Shown piece after piece: positions 11,113 through 22,690 of a stretch of 64,000 nucleotides of DNA (position 1 is its first letter; the number at the start of each line of letters is the position of its first letter). The DNA comes from Portunus trituberculatus. Lineage: Eukaryota; Arthropoda; Malacostraca; Decapoda; Portunidae. A model generated the notes under the pieces. That model ran no database searches and was not told the origin of the DNA. It saw only the letters and a list, made by a program, of their open reading frames with translations. The DNA is taken from assembly GCF_017591435.1 (NCBI RefSeq), contig NC_059269.1, forward strand, positions 2,489,973 through 2,553,972, given 5' to 3'. The position numbers and the translations under genes are program-made.

Positions 11113-11150
11113 CACCAATTCATCTACAAAAGGATGTAGATGAATTGGTG
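11113..11150. repeat. 15-bp perfect inverted repeat at the 5' break of LINE A copy 3
   Basis: CACCAATTCATCTAC (11113-11127) and its exact reverse complement (11136-11150) flank an 8-base loop. The right arm is LINE ORF1 coding sequence (VDELVEKSW), so the left arm is a reversed copy made at the truncation point. Confidence 0.85.
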
Positions 11151-14100
11151 GAGAAGTCATGGAGGCTAGCCCAGCAGGAAACAACAAGGAAGATTTGGTT
11201 GAGAAGAGATCTCGGTGAAAAGGAAAGAGAAATGTTAAATGAGTTGAGAAAGGAGGCTTTGAAAAAATGAAGAGAGGACAGAAGAGGAGAAGAAAGAGTT
11301 TTCTGGAGAATCTTGGATATGAGACTGAGGAAGTGGTTCATAACCCAGAAAAGTACAGTAAGAAAGGACTAAAGAAACTTACGATGAGCGGAATGTAATG
11401 TATTCCAACATAAATGGAGTGATATCGGGATTTTAGAACTCAACGATTACTTGAGGGACAAGAACCCAGATATTGTGGGTCTTACTGAAACAAAACTGAG
11501 AGAGGAGAAGACCTGATGATGGTTGGAGAAGGAAATATAATGTTTGGAAAAGAAATAGAGTAGGTAAGATGGGAGGAGGAGTGATGTTGCTGGTTAAAAA
11601 GATATAAAGGTGGATCAAGTGAAAGAAGGTATGGGAAAGGCAGAAGTGCTAAAGATCAGAGCAGAAACTAATGAAGGAAAAAGAGGCACTACATAGTGGT
11701 GTACGTACCACCTAAGACAAATGCATGGTCAGTACAGGAATATGAAGAAATGATAAGTGATACAGGAACATGTCTGGAAGAAATGTTGGGTGGCTGTGAA
11801 CGAACTATAATGATGGGAGATTTTAATTGTAAAGAGGTGTGTTGGGAGGACTGGTCAATGGAAGGATCAGAGACAACATGGGGAAATACACTATTGACAC
11901 TGGCAATGGAAAATGTGTTAACTCAGTGGGTCAAAGAAGATACTAGGTTTGGAGGAGAGGAGCATCGTCAAGACTGGACTTGGTCTTTAGTACAGAGCCA
12001 ATGGTCATTGAGGAGATGAGGGTGGAGTGCCCTTTAGCAAAGAGTGATCATGCAGTTTTGGAGTTCAAGGTGATAGATGAAGAGAAATCTAGAAGAAATG
12101 AAGAATATAAAGTGGGAAGATGGAATTATGCCAAGACAGATTTTGGAAACCTAAAGAAATTCTTTCAAGAGACAAATTGGATGAAATTCAAGAGTGCTAA
12201 GGAGCAAATGAAAAGTGGAAGGAATTTATAAAAATATACAAAGAAGGTGAGAAAAATTTGTACCAATAAGACAACATAGAGAAGTTGGAAAGCAGGACTG
12301 GTTTAACGATAGATGTGAAAAGGCTAGAACAAGAAAAGAGGATGCATGGAAGAGGTGGAGAAGGAAAAGACGGATTAAGCAGTGGGAAAGTTACAAAAGA
12401 GCAAGAAATGAATATGTGTTGATTAGAAGAGAAGAAAGAAGAAACAAGAAAAGGATATAATTGATAAATGTAAAGACCAACCAAGGCTTTTTTACAGACA
12501 TGTGAACAACAACATAAAAAATAGAGAAAGTATTGAAAGTTTAGAAGTAAATGGAGTATGCAGTGAAGATCCCAGGGAAATGGCAGAGGCTATGAATGGA
12601 TGCTTTCGGAAGGTATTCACAAAGGAGACTGCTTTTGACAAACCACTGGTAATGGAACAGAAAGGGATTATGAAGGAGTTTCAAGTAAATGTGGAGATCA
12701 AGAATATGATGGGGAGTTTAGAAGTGAGAAAAGCTGTGGGACCTGATGGGGTATCAGGATGGATTTTAAGAGAATGCAGGAGCAACTGGCAGAAAAAGTT
12801 TGTGAAGTAATTGATGCCTCATTAAGGGAAGGTGTAGTGCCCCAAGACTGGAAAAGAGCTAACATTGTCCCAATCTATAAATCAGGTAACAAGAGAGACC
12901 CATTGAACTATAGACCAGTGTCACTTACAAGTGTGGTAGCTAAGATGTGTGAGAGGGTGGTGAAGAATAGATGGACAGACTTCTTGGAGAAAATGACATA
13001 CTTTGTGAGTGTCAATTTGGTTTTAGAAAAGGGCGTTCATGCACGACAAACCTGATATGTTACTATTCGAGGGTGATAGATGTAATACAGGAAAGAGATG
13101 GTTGGGCTGATGGAATATATCTGGATTTAAAAAAGGCCTTTGATAAGGTACCACACCGGAGACTGATCTGGAAACTTGAAATGGTAGGAGGAGTGCATGG
13201 CAGTTTACTAAAATGGATGGAAGACTTTTGGTAGGAAGAGAAATGAGAACAATAATTAAGGACAGACCATCAGAATGGGGCTTGGTGGAGAGTGGAGTTC
13301 CACAGGGATCAGTGTTGGCACCAGTAATGTTTCAGGTCTACATAAATGACATGGTGGATGGGGTGTCCAGTTATGTGAGCCTATTTGCAGACGATGCAAA
13401 ATTGTTAAGAAAAGTGAGATGTGACAAAGATTGCGAACTACTCCAGGAAGACTTGGACAGAATATGGAAATGGAGCTGTACATGGCAAATGGAGTTCAAC
13501 ACGACAAAATGCAAGAAAATAGAGTTTGGCAAGAGTGAAAGAAGAATCAGGAGTATGTACAAGATAGGAAATGAAGACATAAAACCAGTCATGAAGAAAA
13601 AGACCTTGGGGTGACAATTACCAATGACCTATCGCCAGAGAGACATATAAACAAAATAATTGGAGAAGTATTGAACTTATTGAGGAACATAAGAGTGGCG
13701 TTCGTATATTTAGATGAAGAAATGATGAAGAAAATAATTACTGCAATGATAAGACCGAGGCTTGAATATGCAACAATACAGTGGGCTCCGAACTTAAAGA
13801 AACACATAAGGAAACTAGAGAAAGTACAGAGGGCTGCAACAAAATGGTGCCTGACTTAAGAGATTTGACTTATGAAGACAGACTGAAAAGAATGCAACTT
13901 CCGACCCTGGAAAACAGAAGAGAAAGGGAGACCTGATAGCAATATACAGAGTGATGATTGGCATGGAAAAATGGATAGGGAAGATCTGTGTATGTGGAAT
14001 GAAAGAAGGTCGAGAGGGCATGGGAAAAACTAAAATGGCCACTTATAGGAGAGATGTGAAAAATATAGCTTCCCTCATAGAAGGGTGGAAGCATGGAATA

Positions 14101-14262
14101 GTTTAGACGTGGAAGTGGTCAACGCAAGGAATATTCATGATTTTAAGAAAAAGCTGGACATTAATAGATATGGAGACGGGACAACACGAGCATAGCTCTT
14201 TTCCCGTATGTTACAATTAGGTAAATACAATTAGGTAAATACACACACACACACACACAACT
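11136..14262 (+). pseudogene. LINE A copy 3, ORF1 C-terminus plus ORF2, 5'-truncated
   Basis: ORF1 C-terminus (WLRRDLGEKEREML, FWRILDMRLRKW) is followed by ORF2 from about 11398. Endonuclease motifs: GLTETKLREE, VVYVPPKTNAW (11696), GDFNCKEVCWEDW (about 11817), LAKSDHAVLEF (12036). RT: VGPDGVSGWILRECR (12738), IVPIYKSGNKRDPLNYRPVS (12865), FGFRKGRSC (13016), DLKKAFDKVPHRRL (13124), SGVPQGSVLAPVMF (13294), FADDAKLL (13384), LGVTITNDLSPERHINK (13610). It ends with YGDGTTRA (about 14190), two tail units at 14213-14240 and (AC)n at 14243-14260. About nine frame breaks make it inactive, and an insertion of a few bases (FQVYINDM retained) is minor. It is head-to-tail with copy 4. Confidence 0.85.
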
Positions 14263-14263
14263 A

Positions 14264-15177
14264 GAAGAGTCTCATACAATAACTGGAAGACAATTTGGCT
14301 TTAGAAGTGGTGGAAGATCTTGTATCAAGAACTTATTGAGCTTCTAGAATAGAGCAATAGATATAATTCAGGAGAGAAGAGATGGGCAGACTGTGTCTCC
14401 CTGAATCTATAAAAAAAAAAAAAAAAAAAAGCTTTTCATAAAGCATCAAATCAAAGATTGCTATGGAAAATTAAAAATATAGGTGGTTTACAGGGAAAAG
14501 TACTGGACTGGATAACAGTCTTTTTAAAGAACAGAGAAATGAGAACAGTGATAAAAGGTGTAGAATCAAAATGGTGCAGAGTTATAAGTGAAGTTCCACA
14601 GGGAATGGTTCTGGTCCCTGTAATGTTCATAGTGTATATCAATGATATGGTTGATGAGGTAGACAGTTATATAAGCTTATTTGCAGATGACACAAAGTTA
14701 CTGACACGAGTGGAAAATTACTTGGATTGTAAAATGGTACAGAAAAACTTGAATAAGATACTCAAGTGGAGCAAGAAATAGGAAATTAAATTTAATGCAA
14801 AAAAAGTGCAAAATGATGAACAAGGAAAAAAGCAATAGAAGACAGAAGAGATCTTACACTATGGGAGAGTAGAAATTCAGAAAATAAAAGAGGAAAAAGA
14901 CCTGGGTATTACAGTAAATGACAATTTATCATAAGAAAAACATGAATTACTAAGAAAAATTAAATAGGCATACCTGTATAGATGAAGAGATGATGAAGAA
15001 ATTAATAGAATACATGATTTGATCTGAACTAGAATATACTGCACTTATATCATCACCATATAAGAAAGATAAAAGGAGGATAGAAAGGATTTAAAAAGCT
15101 GCAACCAAAATGGTTCTAAGTATGAGGACAGATTGAAAATATAAAAACTTCCAACATTGCAACAAAGGACTACAAAA
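14264..15177 (+). pseudogene. LINE A copy 4, RT to thumb fragment
   Basis: Begins at the FGFR block (TIWL frame near 14288). It has a DLKKAF region in which the normal short A-run has grown to about 21 A (14409-14430), then the frame LLWKIKNIGGLQGKVLDW (14458), SEVPQGMVLVPVMF (14587) and FADDTKLL (14679). It decays through the thumb to ATKMVLS near 15110. No tail is seen; it fuses at about 15178 to copy 5. Confidence 0.75.
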
Positions 15178-16074
15178 ATTTGAGATTAAATTATGCAAGA
15201 GCAAATTTTGAAAAGTTAAGACAATTTTTTGGTGGCATAGAATGGAGGAACATAATGAACGGCAAGATGGTACAGGGGAAATATGAATTATTCCTACAGA
15301 AATATAACGAGGGAGTGAGGAAATGCATACTCTAGAGTGCAAAACAGTATGCGAGCCTGGTATAATGGCAGATGTATAGAAGCTAAGAGAAAAGAGGATA
15401 AAGCTTGGAAGAAAATCAGACAGCAGAAAAATGAACACACAGACAGCAGTATAAGGATACTAGAAATTAATATATTAGAAGAAAAAAACTTTGAGAAACG
15501 TGCAGAAAAGTGAAGATGGACCCAAGCTTTACTACAAGTATATCAAAGGTAAGATGAAGCATAAGGAAACAATTTACAAAGCTGGAAACAAAGAAGACCC
15601 ACTTAATTATAGACCAATATCCCTACCAAGTATAATAAAAAAAATTTATGAAAAGACCATCAAGAAAAGATGGGTGAAACACTTGGAAAACAACAAGGCT
15701 ACAATGGAGAGACAATTAGGCTTCAGAGAGGGGAGGTCATTTGTAACCAACTTGATAAGCTTCTACTCAAGGGTAATTGAGATAATTCAAGAGAGAGATG
15801 GATGGGTAGATTGCATTTATCTAGACCTCAAGAAAGCATTTGATAAGGTACCTTACAACAGACTAATATGGAAACTTGAAAATATAGGAGGACTAGGAAT
15901 ATCTACATTAAAATGGATGACTGACTTCTTGACAGGTAGAGAATTGAGGATACTTGTCAGAGGCAGTAAATCTGAGTGGAGAGTTGTAAAAAGTGGAGTC
16001 CTGCAGGGATCGGTGTTGGCCCCAGTAATGTTCTCAATCTATGTAAATGACATGGCAGAGGGGATAATAAGTTA
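15178..16074 (+). pseudogene. LINE A copy 5, internally deleted RT fragment
   Basis: Opens with the post-endonuclease linker (RLNYARANFEKLRQFFGG). A 197-codon open frame (15491-16081) then joins KGKMKHKETI directly to YKAGNKEDPLNYRPIS, a deletion of roughly 100 residues that removed the GPD motif without shifting frame. Motifs LGFREGRSFVTNL, DLKKAFDKVPYNRL and SGVLQGSVLAPVMF follow. It breaks at 16074 just before the FADD catalytic box, where a TA dinucleotide joins transposon-like sequence. Confidence 0.75.
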
Positions 16075-16194
16075 CTGTTGAACCTTGATAACTCATACCC
16101 AGATAACTTGGATTTCGCAATAAGTCGGACTAATGTCTGAGTTGAACTGCCTGTCCAGTTTTTTTCAATATATTTTTTTTTTCACTTTCCTGTA
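16075..16194. mobile_element. Tigger-like end fragment
   Basis: Directly after TA in LINE A copy 5, CTGTTGAACCTTGATAACTC and a repeat-like ACCCAGATAACTTGG block look like the outer end of a TA-targeting element. No matching second end was found. It is cut by T6 at 16195. Confidence 0.35.
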
Positions 16195-16770
16195 CAATGG
16201 AGACTCAATACTCAAACTTAATTTGTTCTAAATGGCTGTTTGAGTACCAAAAAGTTCAACTACCAATACCTATAAATCAGGTAATTCGTTCTAACCTTAG
16301 CAAAACCTTAAGTTTACAAAAATTTCAATGTATCTTTTTATAATTTGATTCATACTTAATGCAAGTGAAGGCTGATGATGGATAACATGGAAGAGGAGGG
16401 GAGAAGGGTGCGGAGGAGGAAGGAGATTATTCGTCGGAAGACGAGTCACCCTCCATATAAAATGCCTGATAACTCGGTATGATTCCTATGAACCCTCTAT
16501 TGGAGGGTTGTGGCTCACTAACAATTACACTCTCACTAGATCCCTTATTTTCTCCACTAATAAGCCTCATTGGTGCCATTGTAAGTTTCTAGATGAGAAA
16601 CTACAGACAGAATGCAGAAGAATGTTGTTGTTCTCTTGACTGCAGTGTGGGGTGGGAGTGACTAGGGATGTGCATCACTATGCAGTACACCACAATACCA
16701 GTATTTTAGTTTCAGTAATACCAGTATTACCGGTATCAGAACAGGTAAACCACGTGTGTGGCTGTTCGAG
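16195..16770. mobile_element. Tigger-like T6, 5' fragment
   Basis: Starts after TA (16193-16194) with CAATGGAGACTCAATACTC, matching T6 at 54944. The interior is collinear with 54960-55440, including a minus-strand MAPMRLISGENKGSSES frame from about 16580, a transposase-like N-terminus shared with the other copy (MAPERLISDKKK). The far end is lost at the T2 junction (TA at 16771). Confidence 0.6.
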
Positions 16771-16772
16771 TA

Positions 16773-17747
16773 CAGTAATACTCCATTTAACGAACAGGAT
16801 AGGGGGTGTCAAAGCTGTTCGTAGAGCGAAAATTCGTTAAGCGGACGTAATTTTCCCATAGGAAATAATGGAAATGGGGGGAATGTGTTCTGGGCTGGTC
16901 CCCAACATGCCACATGGGTTAAAAAAAAAAAAGAATTATATATACGTTTGACAGCATATTGGGCCACCGGTGAAACACTACTTTTATGATGTCATAAGAG
17001 TCATTGGAAGTTAGAGGAGCTACATACAAATTCTCACATTCTCACATTTATGTTCACAAAACAACCTTTCTATTAGCTTTTTACAAACATTACTAATGAA
17101 ATACTGCGGTATTTCATTTGTAATTCACTATCATTCAGTGCCACGGAGTCAAGGTTATCCTCGTGGCATGAGTGTACATGAATACTAAGATATGATATCC
17201 ATTATAGCAGGCAATAGAGGAGTGGAAATAAGTATCATGGGGAAAGACAACATGAAGGCTAAAAGGGTCACAAGAAGAAGAAGCGGCCAAGTCGCATGAG
17301 TCTCCGCTCTGTTGCTCATCTCATCTCTGTTTTATTTTTTGGTATTCCATGTAAGATTTCACTTTATGCATTACAAAACAAACCTTTCTTGAGAAAAGGA
17401 GAAAAGGTTTGTAAAAAGCTAATAGAAATGTTGTTTTGTGAACATAAATACATATATAAGACAGTAACGCCACCTCCAGAGGTGGTGTTCCCAGCAACCT
17501 CAGAGCAACCTGAAAGCAACCTTGTCACCGTCCCTCCAAGCGTTCATGGATGCCATTTTGCTGCAAGAGGTTGCTCTGACGTTGTTAAAGTATCTTGGAT
17601 CCAGCTCCAGAAGCCAGCCAATTACAACGAAACTACCGCGTTTGGTCCCTCACCCAGCAAATTCAAACCCAGAAAATTCGCTAAAACAGATGTGGTTGTA
17701 CGTTATGCGGATTTTTGGTCTAACATTATATAGTATGTTAAACCGGA
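16773..17747. mobile_element. Tigger-like T2 (palindromic family), truncated copy
   Basis: TA plus CAGTAATACTCCATTTAACG begins the element in the orientation opposite to the T2 copies at 35133-41626. It carries the TTTTCCCATAGGAAATAATG block, the palindrome centre at about 17098-17115 (GAAATACTGCGGTATTTC) with most of one arm deleted, the other arm to about 17450, and the CACCTCCAGAGGTGGTG mini-hairpin near 17468. It ends at AACCGGAAAT, short of its second terminal repeat. The 145-codon open frame here (17296-17733) has no family similarity and reads through the palindrome arm. Confidence 0.65.
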
Positions 17748-18507
17748 AATGTATGTATGTACGTGACTTTATACTGTTGATGATCTTAAATTTATGAAGG
17801 GAGGGAGAGTGAAACGGGAAAGACACTAACCAGCAACCTGTGGAATGTAAACAAAGTGCGCATCATTGTACCACATACAAAATTTATGTACCACATTCCC
17901 ACAAGGCTTTCCATTTTATCCATTGTAGTCACGAGTTCAGGTGGTTCATTTAGCTTGCAAGGAAGGTACAGTCTCACCAGCCTTCTTAATAGAGTCTGCT
18001 GACTTAAAAATAGTAGAGAAAGTAGATGGATTCAAGATGGTGGCGAGCAATGCTATAGTTTTGTCGCCTCTCTCGTGTCTGTGAATAATATCCAGCTTCA
18101 CTTCGAGAGTAAGAGACTTCCTGGTCTTCTTAGGAATGCTAGACCATATTGCAGGACGTTTTGGTGGTAAGTTGAGCGAGGGAAGATTAGCTGCTGCTGA
18201 TGCTGTTATGTTCTGAACAGGGGAGTGAGTGGTGTGCATGTTGTCCACGAGAGGCTTGATCTTGATCTTCATTCTACAGGTGTCCCAGGATTTCTCCTGA
18301 GGCAGGCCTTAGTATCGGTAGCTCCTGATGTATTGAAAAGCCTGTCGGCTTGCGTGATACAGTAGGGCTTTCAAACTTGGAAAAAACTACCTGGATAAAA
18401 CTTCGTTAGAGCAAGTTTTGTGTTCATTAAACGAGCAGATGGTAGTAAAATTAAACCTTCATTGAAGCGAAATTTCGTTGTGTGAACCTTCGTTAAACGG
18501 GGGTTGC

Positions 18508-18510
<3 letters not shown>
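17748..18510. mobile_element. Tigger-like T3, 5'-truncated copy
   Basis: Collinear with the full T3 at 39516-40577 from its GTATGTATGTA point onward, and ends with CGTTAAACGGGGGTTGCCTG followed by TA (18511-18512). The first ~225 bp and left terminal repeat are missing because T2 is fused at 17747/17748. Confidence 0.65.
17946..18272 (-). pseudogene. T3 transposase N-terminal HTH
   Basis: A 108-codon minus-strand frame contains SSIPKKTRKSLTLEVKLDII then HRHERGDKTIALLATIL and a STFSTIFKSADSIKKAG block. This is the CENP-B N-terminal helix-turn-helix layout of Tigger transposases (K..LTLE.KL.II...E.G....IA...., ...TI.K..D.I). The DDD catalytic domain is absent. It is the best preserved DNA-binding remnant among the Tigger-like families here. 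Confidence 0.75.

Positions 18511-18578
<68 letters not shown>
18511..18578. repeat. (TA)n microsatellite, about 68 bp
   Basis: An uninterrupted TA tract directly after the T3 right end, grown from the TA target site. Tyr-Ile open frames across it are artefacts. Confidence 0.95.
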
Positions 18579-18581
<3 letters not shown>

Positions 18582-20040
18582 GTTCTGGCCTAGCATAACA
18601 TAACACAACATAACATAACATAAATAATAGGATAACAAAGGGCCACCAGGGCCCATCTAGGTTATCCTGTATCAGTCGCACAGCGACCTCATCATCAGTA
18701 CTTAAAGATACACTTACAAGTACACAATATATTATATACTAATTCTAAATATTTGGCCCATTAACAGGGCTAAGTCCTGCAGCGAAATCCTCTACAATTT
18801 GTGGTCCCCATACATGGGGATCATGTCTTGTTTAACTATAGTAAATTTCTTATAAAAACTATCATGCAGTGCTATACATAATTATAAATCTAATAAATTT
18901 AAGTGCTTATCTAATCTGTTTTTAAACATTGTCAAACTAGTGCTATTTACAACTGTCTCTGGCAATGCATTCCAGAAGTCTACCACCCTATGACTAAAGA
19001 AATATTTTCTTATATCTAACCTGCAGCCTTGCTTTCTAATCTTCCTGCCATGATTTCTAGTCCTACTTCCCTCCTCTAAGGTAAAGAAAGATCTCACATC
19101 TATGTAGTTTGTATCTGAGAACATTTTAAATAACTCTATCATATCCCTTCTTATACATCTCCTCTCAAATGAAAACATGTTTAATTCCTTTAATCTATCT
19201 CTATACTCCAGGAGCTTTAATGCTGGTATCATCCTAGTTGCTCTTCTCTGAACTGCTTCTAACATGTTGATATCCTGCCTATAGTGGGGTGACCAGGCCT
19301 GTATGCAATACTCTAAATGGGGCCTACCATAGGAATTATACTTTTATAACTAACATTTCTATTTATAAAACCCAGGATCCTATTTGCCCTATTTCTTGCT
19401 TCTAAACATTGCTTTGAAAATTTCATAGTCCTGTCTATCACTACTCCTAAATCCTTTCCTTCCTCTACTGCCTCTAGCCAACATCCCTCCATCTCATAGT
19501 TAAAGTTTGTGTTGTCTTTACCTAAATGCATAACCTGACACTTTTTAGAATTAAACTCCATCTGCCACTTGTCTGCCCATGCTATCAGCCTGTCCAGGTC
19601 TCGTTGTATTCTGTAATTGTCCTTTTCACCCTGTACTGCACATGCTATCTTAGTATCATCTGCAAACTTTGATACTTTGCTACTAATTCCTATATCTAAA
19701 TCATTAATGTACACCAAGAAGAAGAGGTCCTAGCACTGATCCTTGGGGTACCCACTAACCACTTCCTTCCACTCAGACATTGCCCCATTTAATACTACTC
19801 TCTGTTTCCTATCAGAAAGCCATTCACTAATCCAATCAACTAACCTACCCCCTATCCCATGTAGTCTCAATTTGTACACTAGCCTCCTATGCGGTACCTT
19901 ATCAAATGCCTTGCTAAAATCTAGATATATAACATCTATGCTATTTCCATCATCTACCTCCTTGGTAATATATTCTAAGATATTGAGCAAATTTGTAAGA
20001 CAGGACCTCCCTAATCTAAAGCCATGTTGGGTATCTCTAA
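18582..20040 (-). pseudogene. LINE B (CR1-type) 3' half: RT, thumb, 3' UTR and (TTATG)n tail
   Basis: On the minus strand, RT resumes after the Gypsy insertion as RDTQHGFRLGRSCLTNLLNI, then FSKAFDKVPHRRLVYKL and a one-base frameshift in VPQGSVLGPLL (read as GYPKDQC, near 19740). FADDTKIA is the catalytic box (about 19665), followed by EFNSKKCQVMHLGK and GKDLGVVID. The thumb frame 19265-18882 has RRATRMIPALK and DFWNALPETVVNSTSL. The 3' UTR runs to about 18610 and ends with TTATG repeats (18582-18625). The motif order is that of CR1, whose 3' ends also carry short tandem repeats. A copy of this 3' end at 29322-29942 is only a few percent different. Confidence 0.85.
20036..20040. repeat. Gypsy target-site duplication, left copy (TCTAA)
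   Basis: TCTAA precedes the 5' LTR and recurs directly after the 3' LTR (24726-24730). Removing the insert restores LINE B codons NRLIRDTQHG. Confidence 0.9.
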
Positions 20041-20256
20041 TGTTGTAAACTTAATGAAGCATTCGAGGCTTCAAATGTTTTACTGTTTTATTCTAATTAC
20101 TTTCGTTGTTTCAAGCTAGCTGACAATTGTAAAACCTGTGAACTTTGGCTCAGTTCAGCTACAGCCATGTAGGCGGATACACCTTTTGTCGCTCAGCTCT
20201 AATACACCTCACCTGTCGCTGCCTGGTTTTTGTTTCGCCCTGCTGAAGCTATTACA
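20041..20256 (+). repeat. Gypsy 5' LTR, 216 bp
   Basis: Begins TGTTGTAAACTTAATG and ends GCTGAAGCTATTACA, with TG...CA termini. It matches the 3' LTR (24510-24725) at the same length with two substitutions (TTCTAATT versus TTTGAATT). The LTR would supply promoter and polyadenylation signals; none can be assigned by eye. Confidence 0.95.
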
Positions 20257-20275
20257 TTGGTGACGAGGATTACCA
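20257..20275 (+). promoter_or_regulatory. Gypsy primer-binding site
   Basis: TTGGTGACGAGGATTACC begins immediately after the LTR, the normal position for tRNA priming of minus-strand DNA. I cannot assign the tRNA with confidence. Confidence 0.6.
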
Positions 20276-20281
20276 AGCAAC

Positions 20282-21100
20282 ATGGCAACCATTGGCAAAC
20301 TCAAGAGTTTAATCAAGATACTGAAGTATGGACTCAGTATGTAGAGCGATTGGAACATTTCTTCGTACCAACGACATAGAAGAAGAGAAGAAAAAAAAAT
20401 CCATGCTGTTGGCCGTGTGCGGGGCAAAAACCTACGAGCTGATTCGGTCCCTGTGCCTCCCAGATAAGGCAGCCGACAAGTCCTACAAGGAATTGAAAAC
20501 ACTCTTGGAGAATCACATGTGCCCGAAGCCATCTGTCATCATGAAACGCTTCAAATTCAACTCTCGTTTCAAACTACAGAGTGAGTCTGTGTCAACCTTT
20601 ATCGCTGATCTTCGGAAATTAGCAGAGTATTGTGAATATGGAGACCAGCTGACTGACATGCTTCGAGACAGACTGGTTTGTGGAATCGACGATAGAAAAA
20701 TACAAGCAAGATTATTGGCTGACGGGAACTTGGACTTTAAGAAGGCAGAAGCAACGGCACTGGCTATGGAGGCAGCAGCGAGGGACACTCAAGACCTACA
20801 GCTGGGGGGGAGCAGCGAGGAAACCACATGAATAGGATTACTGAGCGACGCGATGAGGAAAGGAGCGAGGACACTCAGGGAAGGCGGTTTGCACCTCAGC
20901 GGCAGTGTTTCAGGTGTGGGGATCAACATATGGATCCAGACTGTCGTTTTTCGCGCTCTACCTGCTATGTATGCAAGAAGGTGGGGCACTTGGCAAGGGT
21001 GTGTCGGAGCAAGAGTAACAAGAACAATAAGATGCATAAGATGGTGCCAGTAATGACAGTGAAGACTGTTGTGTGGAGGAATATGCTATGTATACAGTGA
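20282..21100 (+). pseudogene. Gypsy gag (capsid and nucleocapsid), frameshifted
   Basis: Starts at ATG 20282 (MATIGK), 25 bases after the LTR. Two one-base frameshifts near 20305 and 20365 interrupt the TQYVERLEHFF capsid start. The long frame 20328-20831 carries the retrotransposon gag core (LLAVCGAKTYELIRSL and ESVSTFIADLRKLAEYC). A further shift at about 20825 leads to the nucleocapsid frame from 20828. That frame has two zinc knuckles, CFRCGDQHMDPDC and CYVCKKVGHLARVC, followed by a Lys/Asn-rich tail. Gag forms the particle that packages element RNA. The number of shifts makes it inactive despite near-identical LTRs. Confidence 0.85.
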
Positions 21101-21682
21101 GTAAGTCTCGCGATCCACCTGTTGTTGTTCACCCAAGGTTAAACAAAGTTATGGTGCCCATGGAAATAGATACCGGTGCTGCAGTGTCAGTCTTGAATAA
21201 GGAAACGTACGAGGAAAGTTGGAAAGGAAAATCAAAACCTGTGTTGAAAGTTTCTGAAGTGGTGTTGCGCACGTACAGTGGTAGTATGTTGAAAGTACTG
21301 GGAAGTGGAGGTGGAGGTGGAGTATGGTAACCAGCTAGAGACTCTGCCGTTGGTGGTAGTTGATGGAGACGGCCCTAATTTGTTGGGACGTAACTGGCTA
21401 CGGAAAATAAAGTTGGACTGGGGTGCGGTTTATAATTGTAGCACGGACTGTGATAATGTCATTCGAAAATTTGATAAAGTTTTCAAGGATGAACTGGGTC
21501 TCATCAAGAGCACTAATGCAGTTTTCTACGTGGATAAGGACGCCTCACCCAGATTCTTCAAGGCTCGTCCACTTCCCTACGCCTTGAAAGAGAAAGTGGA
21601 GTTCGAGCTGGAACGACTTTTGAAGCAAGGTGTGATTGAACCTGTGCAGTTTTCGAGTGGGCGGCGCCTATCGTCCCCATAG
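21073..21682 (+). pseudogene. Gypsy pol, aspartic protease and connection
   Basis: The protease active-site motif MEIDTGAAVSVL is at about 21160 in one frame. A frameshift in the GGAGGTGGAGGTGG run (about 21300-21320) moves to the frame with LLGRNWLRKIKLDWGAV, the usual end of the protease domain in Gypsy elements. The linker FDKVFKDELGLI follows and enters RT at FFKARPLPYALKEKVE. A second shift occurs near 21655 in the SEWAAPIVPIVKVD block. Confidence 0.85.
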
Positions 21683-22690
21683 TGAAGGTGGATAATTCCA
21701 TACGCATTTGTGGTGATTATAAGTTGACCGTAAACAGAGTTTGCAAAGTGGACAGTTACCCAATTCCAAAAATAGAGGACTTGTTAGCTAATTTGGCGGG
21801 AGGAAAGACTTTTTCAAAGTTGGACCTTTCACACGCTTATTCACAACTACCACTTGATGAGGAGTCAAAGAAATTTGTGACAATTAACACCCACAAGGGT
21901 CTGTTTCGTTATAACAGACTACCATATGGTGTATCTTCTGCTCCTGGAATTTTCCAAAGAGTCATGGAAAATTTACTTCAAGGTATTCCCCATGTAGTTG
22001 TATATTTAGATGATATCTTGGTAACCGGAAAAACGGATAAGGAGCACCTTAGTAACCTGACGGAAGTTTTGAGGCGTATGGACAAGGCAGGCGTAAGACT
22101 GAAATTGAAGAAGTGTATTTTCCAGGCACCAGAGGTTAATTATTTAGGACACAAAATAAATGCAGAGGGACTACACCCAACGGATGAAAAAGTTAAAGCT
22201 ATTGTCAATGCTCCTACACCTAGCAACACCACGGAGCTTAAGTCATATCTAGGACTTGTGAATTATTATGGCAGATTTATCCCTAACCTATGTACTGTGT
22301 TTGCACCATTATACAGATTGTTGCAAAAAGAAGTCAAGTGGCAGTGGGGGCACAACGAGCAGCGAGCGCTGTCCCTGTCTAAGCAGCTGTTAGGGAGCTC
22401 CCGAGTACTGGTGCACTACGACAGCAGCAAGTCGCTCTTGCTCACCTGTGACGCCTCTTCACACGGCCTGGGAGCAGTACTTTCACATCGTCTGGAGTCG
22501 GGAGAAGAGAGACCGATTGCATTTGCTTCAAGGACATTGGGATCGGCTGAACGCAAGTATGCAAATTGAGAAAGAGGACTAGCTGTTATTTTTGGAGTAA
22601 AAAAGTTTCATAATTACTTGTATGGCCGTCATTTTGAGATTATTTCTGACCATCATCCACTCAAGAGTTTATTCAATGAGAGTCGCCCCC
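21682..22690 (+). pseudogene. Gypsy pol, reverse transcriptase and RNase H
   Basis: RT motifs in order: RICGDYKLTVNRVCKVDSYP, FSKLDLSHAYSQLPL (first catalytic Asp), LFRYNRLPYGVSSAPGIFQ, and VVVYLDDILVTG with the catalytic YLDD (about 22005), then LGLVNYYGRFIP. RNase H starts at LLLTCDASSHGLGAVLSH (about 22440) with its first Asp. The family's ERELAV-like block holds an in-frame TGA at 22567-22569. The same frame continues to IISDHHPLKSLF, then a one-base shift occurs in the CCCCC run at about 22685-22689. The enzyme copies element RNA into DNA in the cytoplasmic particle; all RT catalytic residues are present. Confidence 0.9.

Noticed and set aside
17296..17733. 145-codon frame as a gene
   Set aside because: It reads through a T2 palindrome arm and the CACCTCCAGAGGTGG mini-hairpin. 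Fragments of the same frame recur antisense in other T2 copies.
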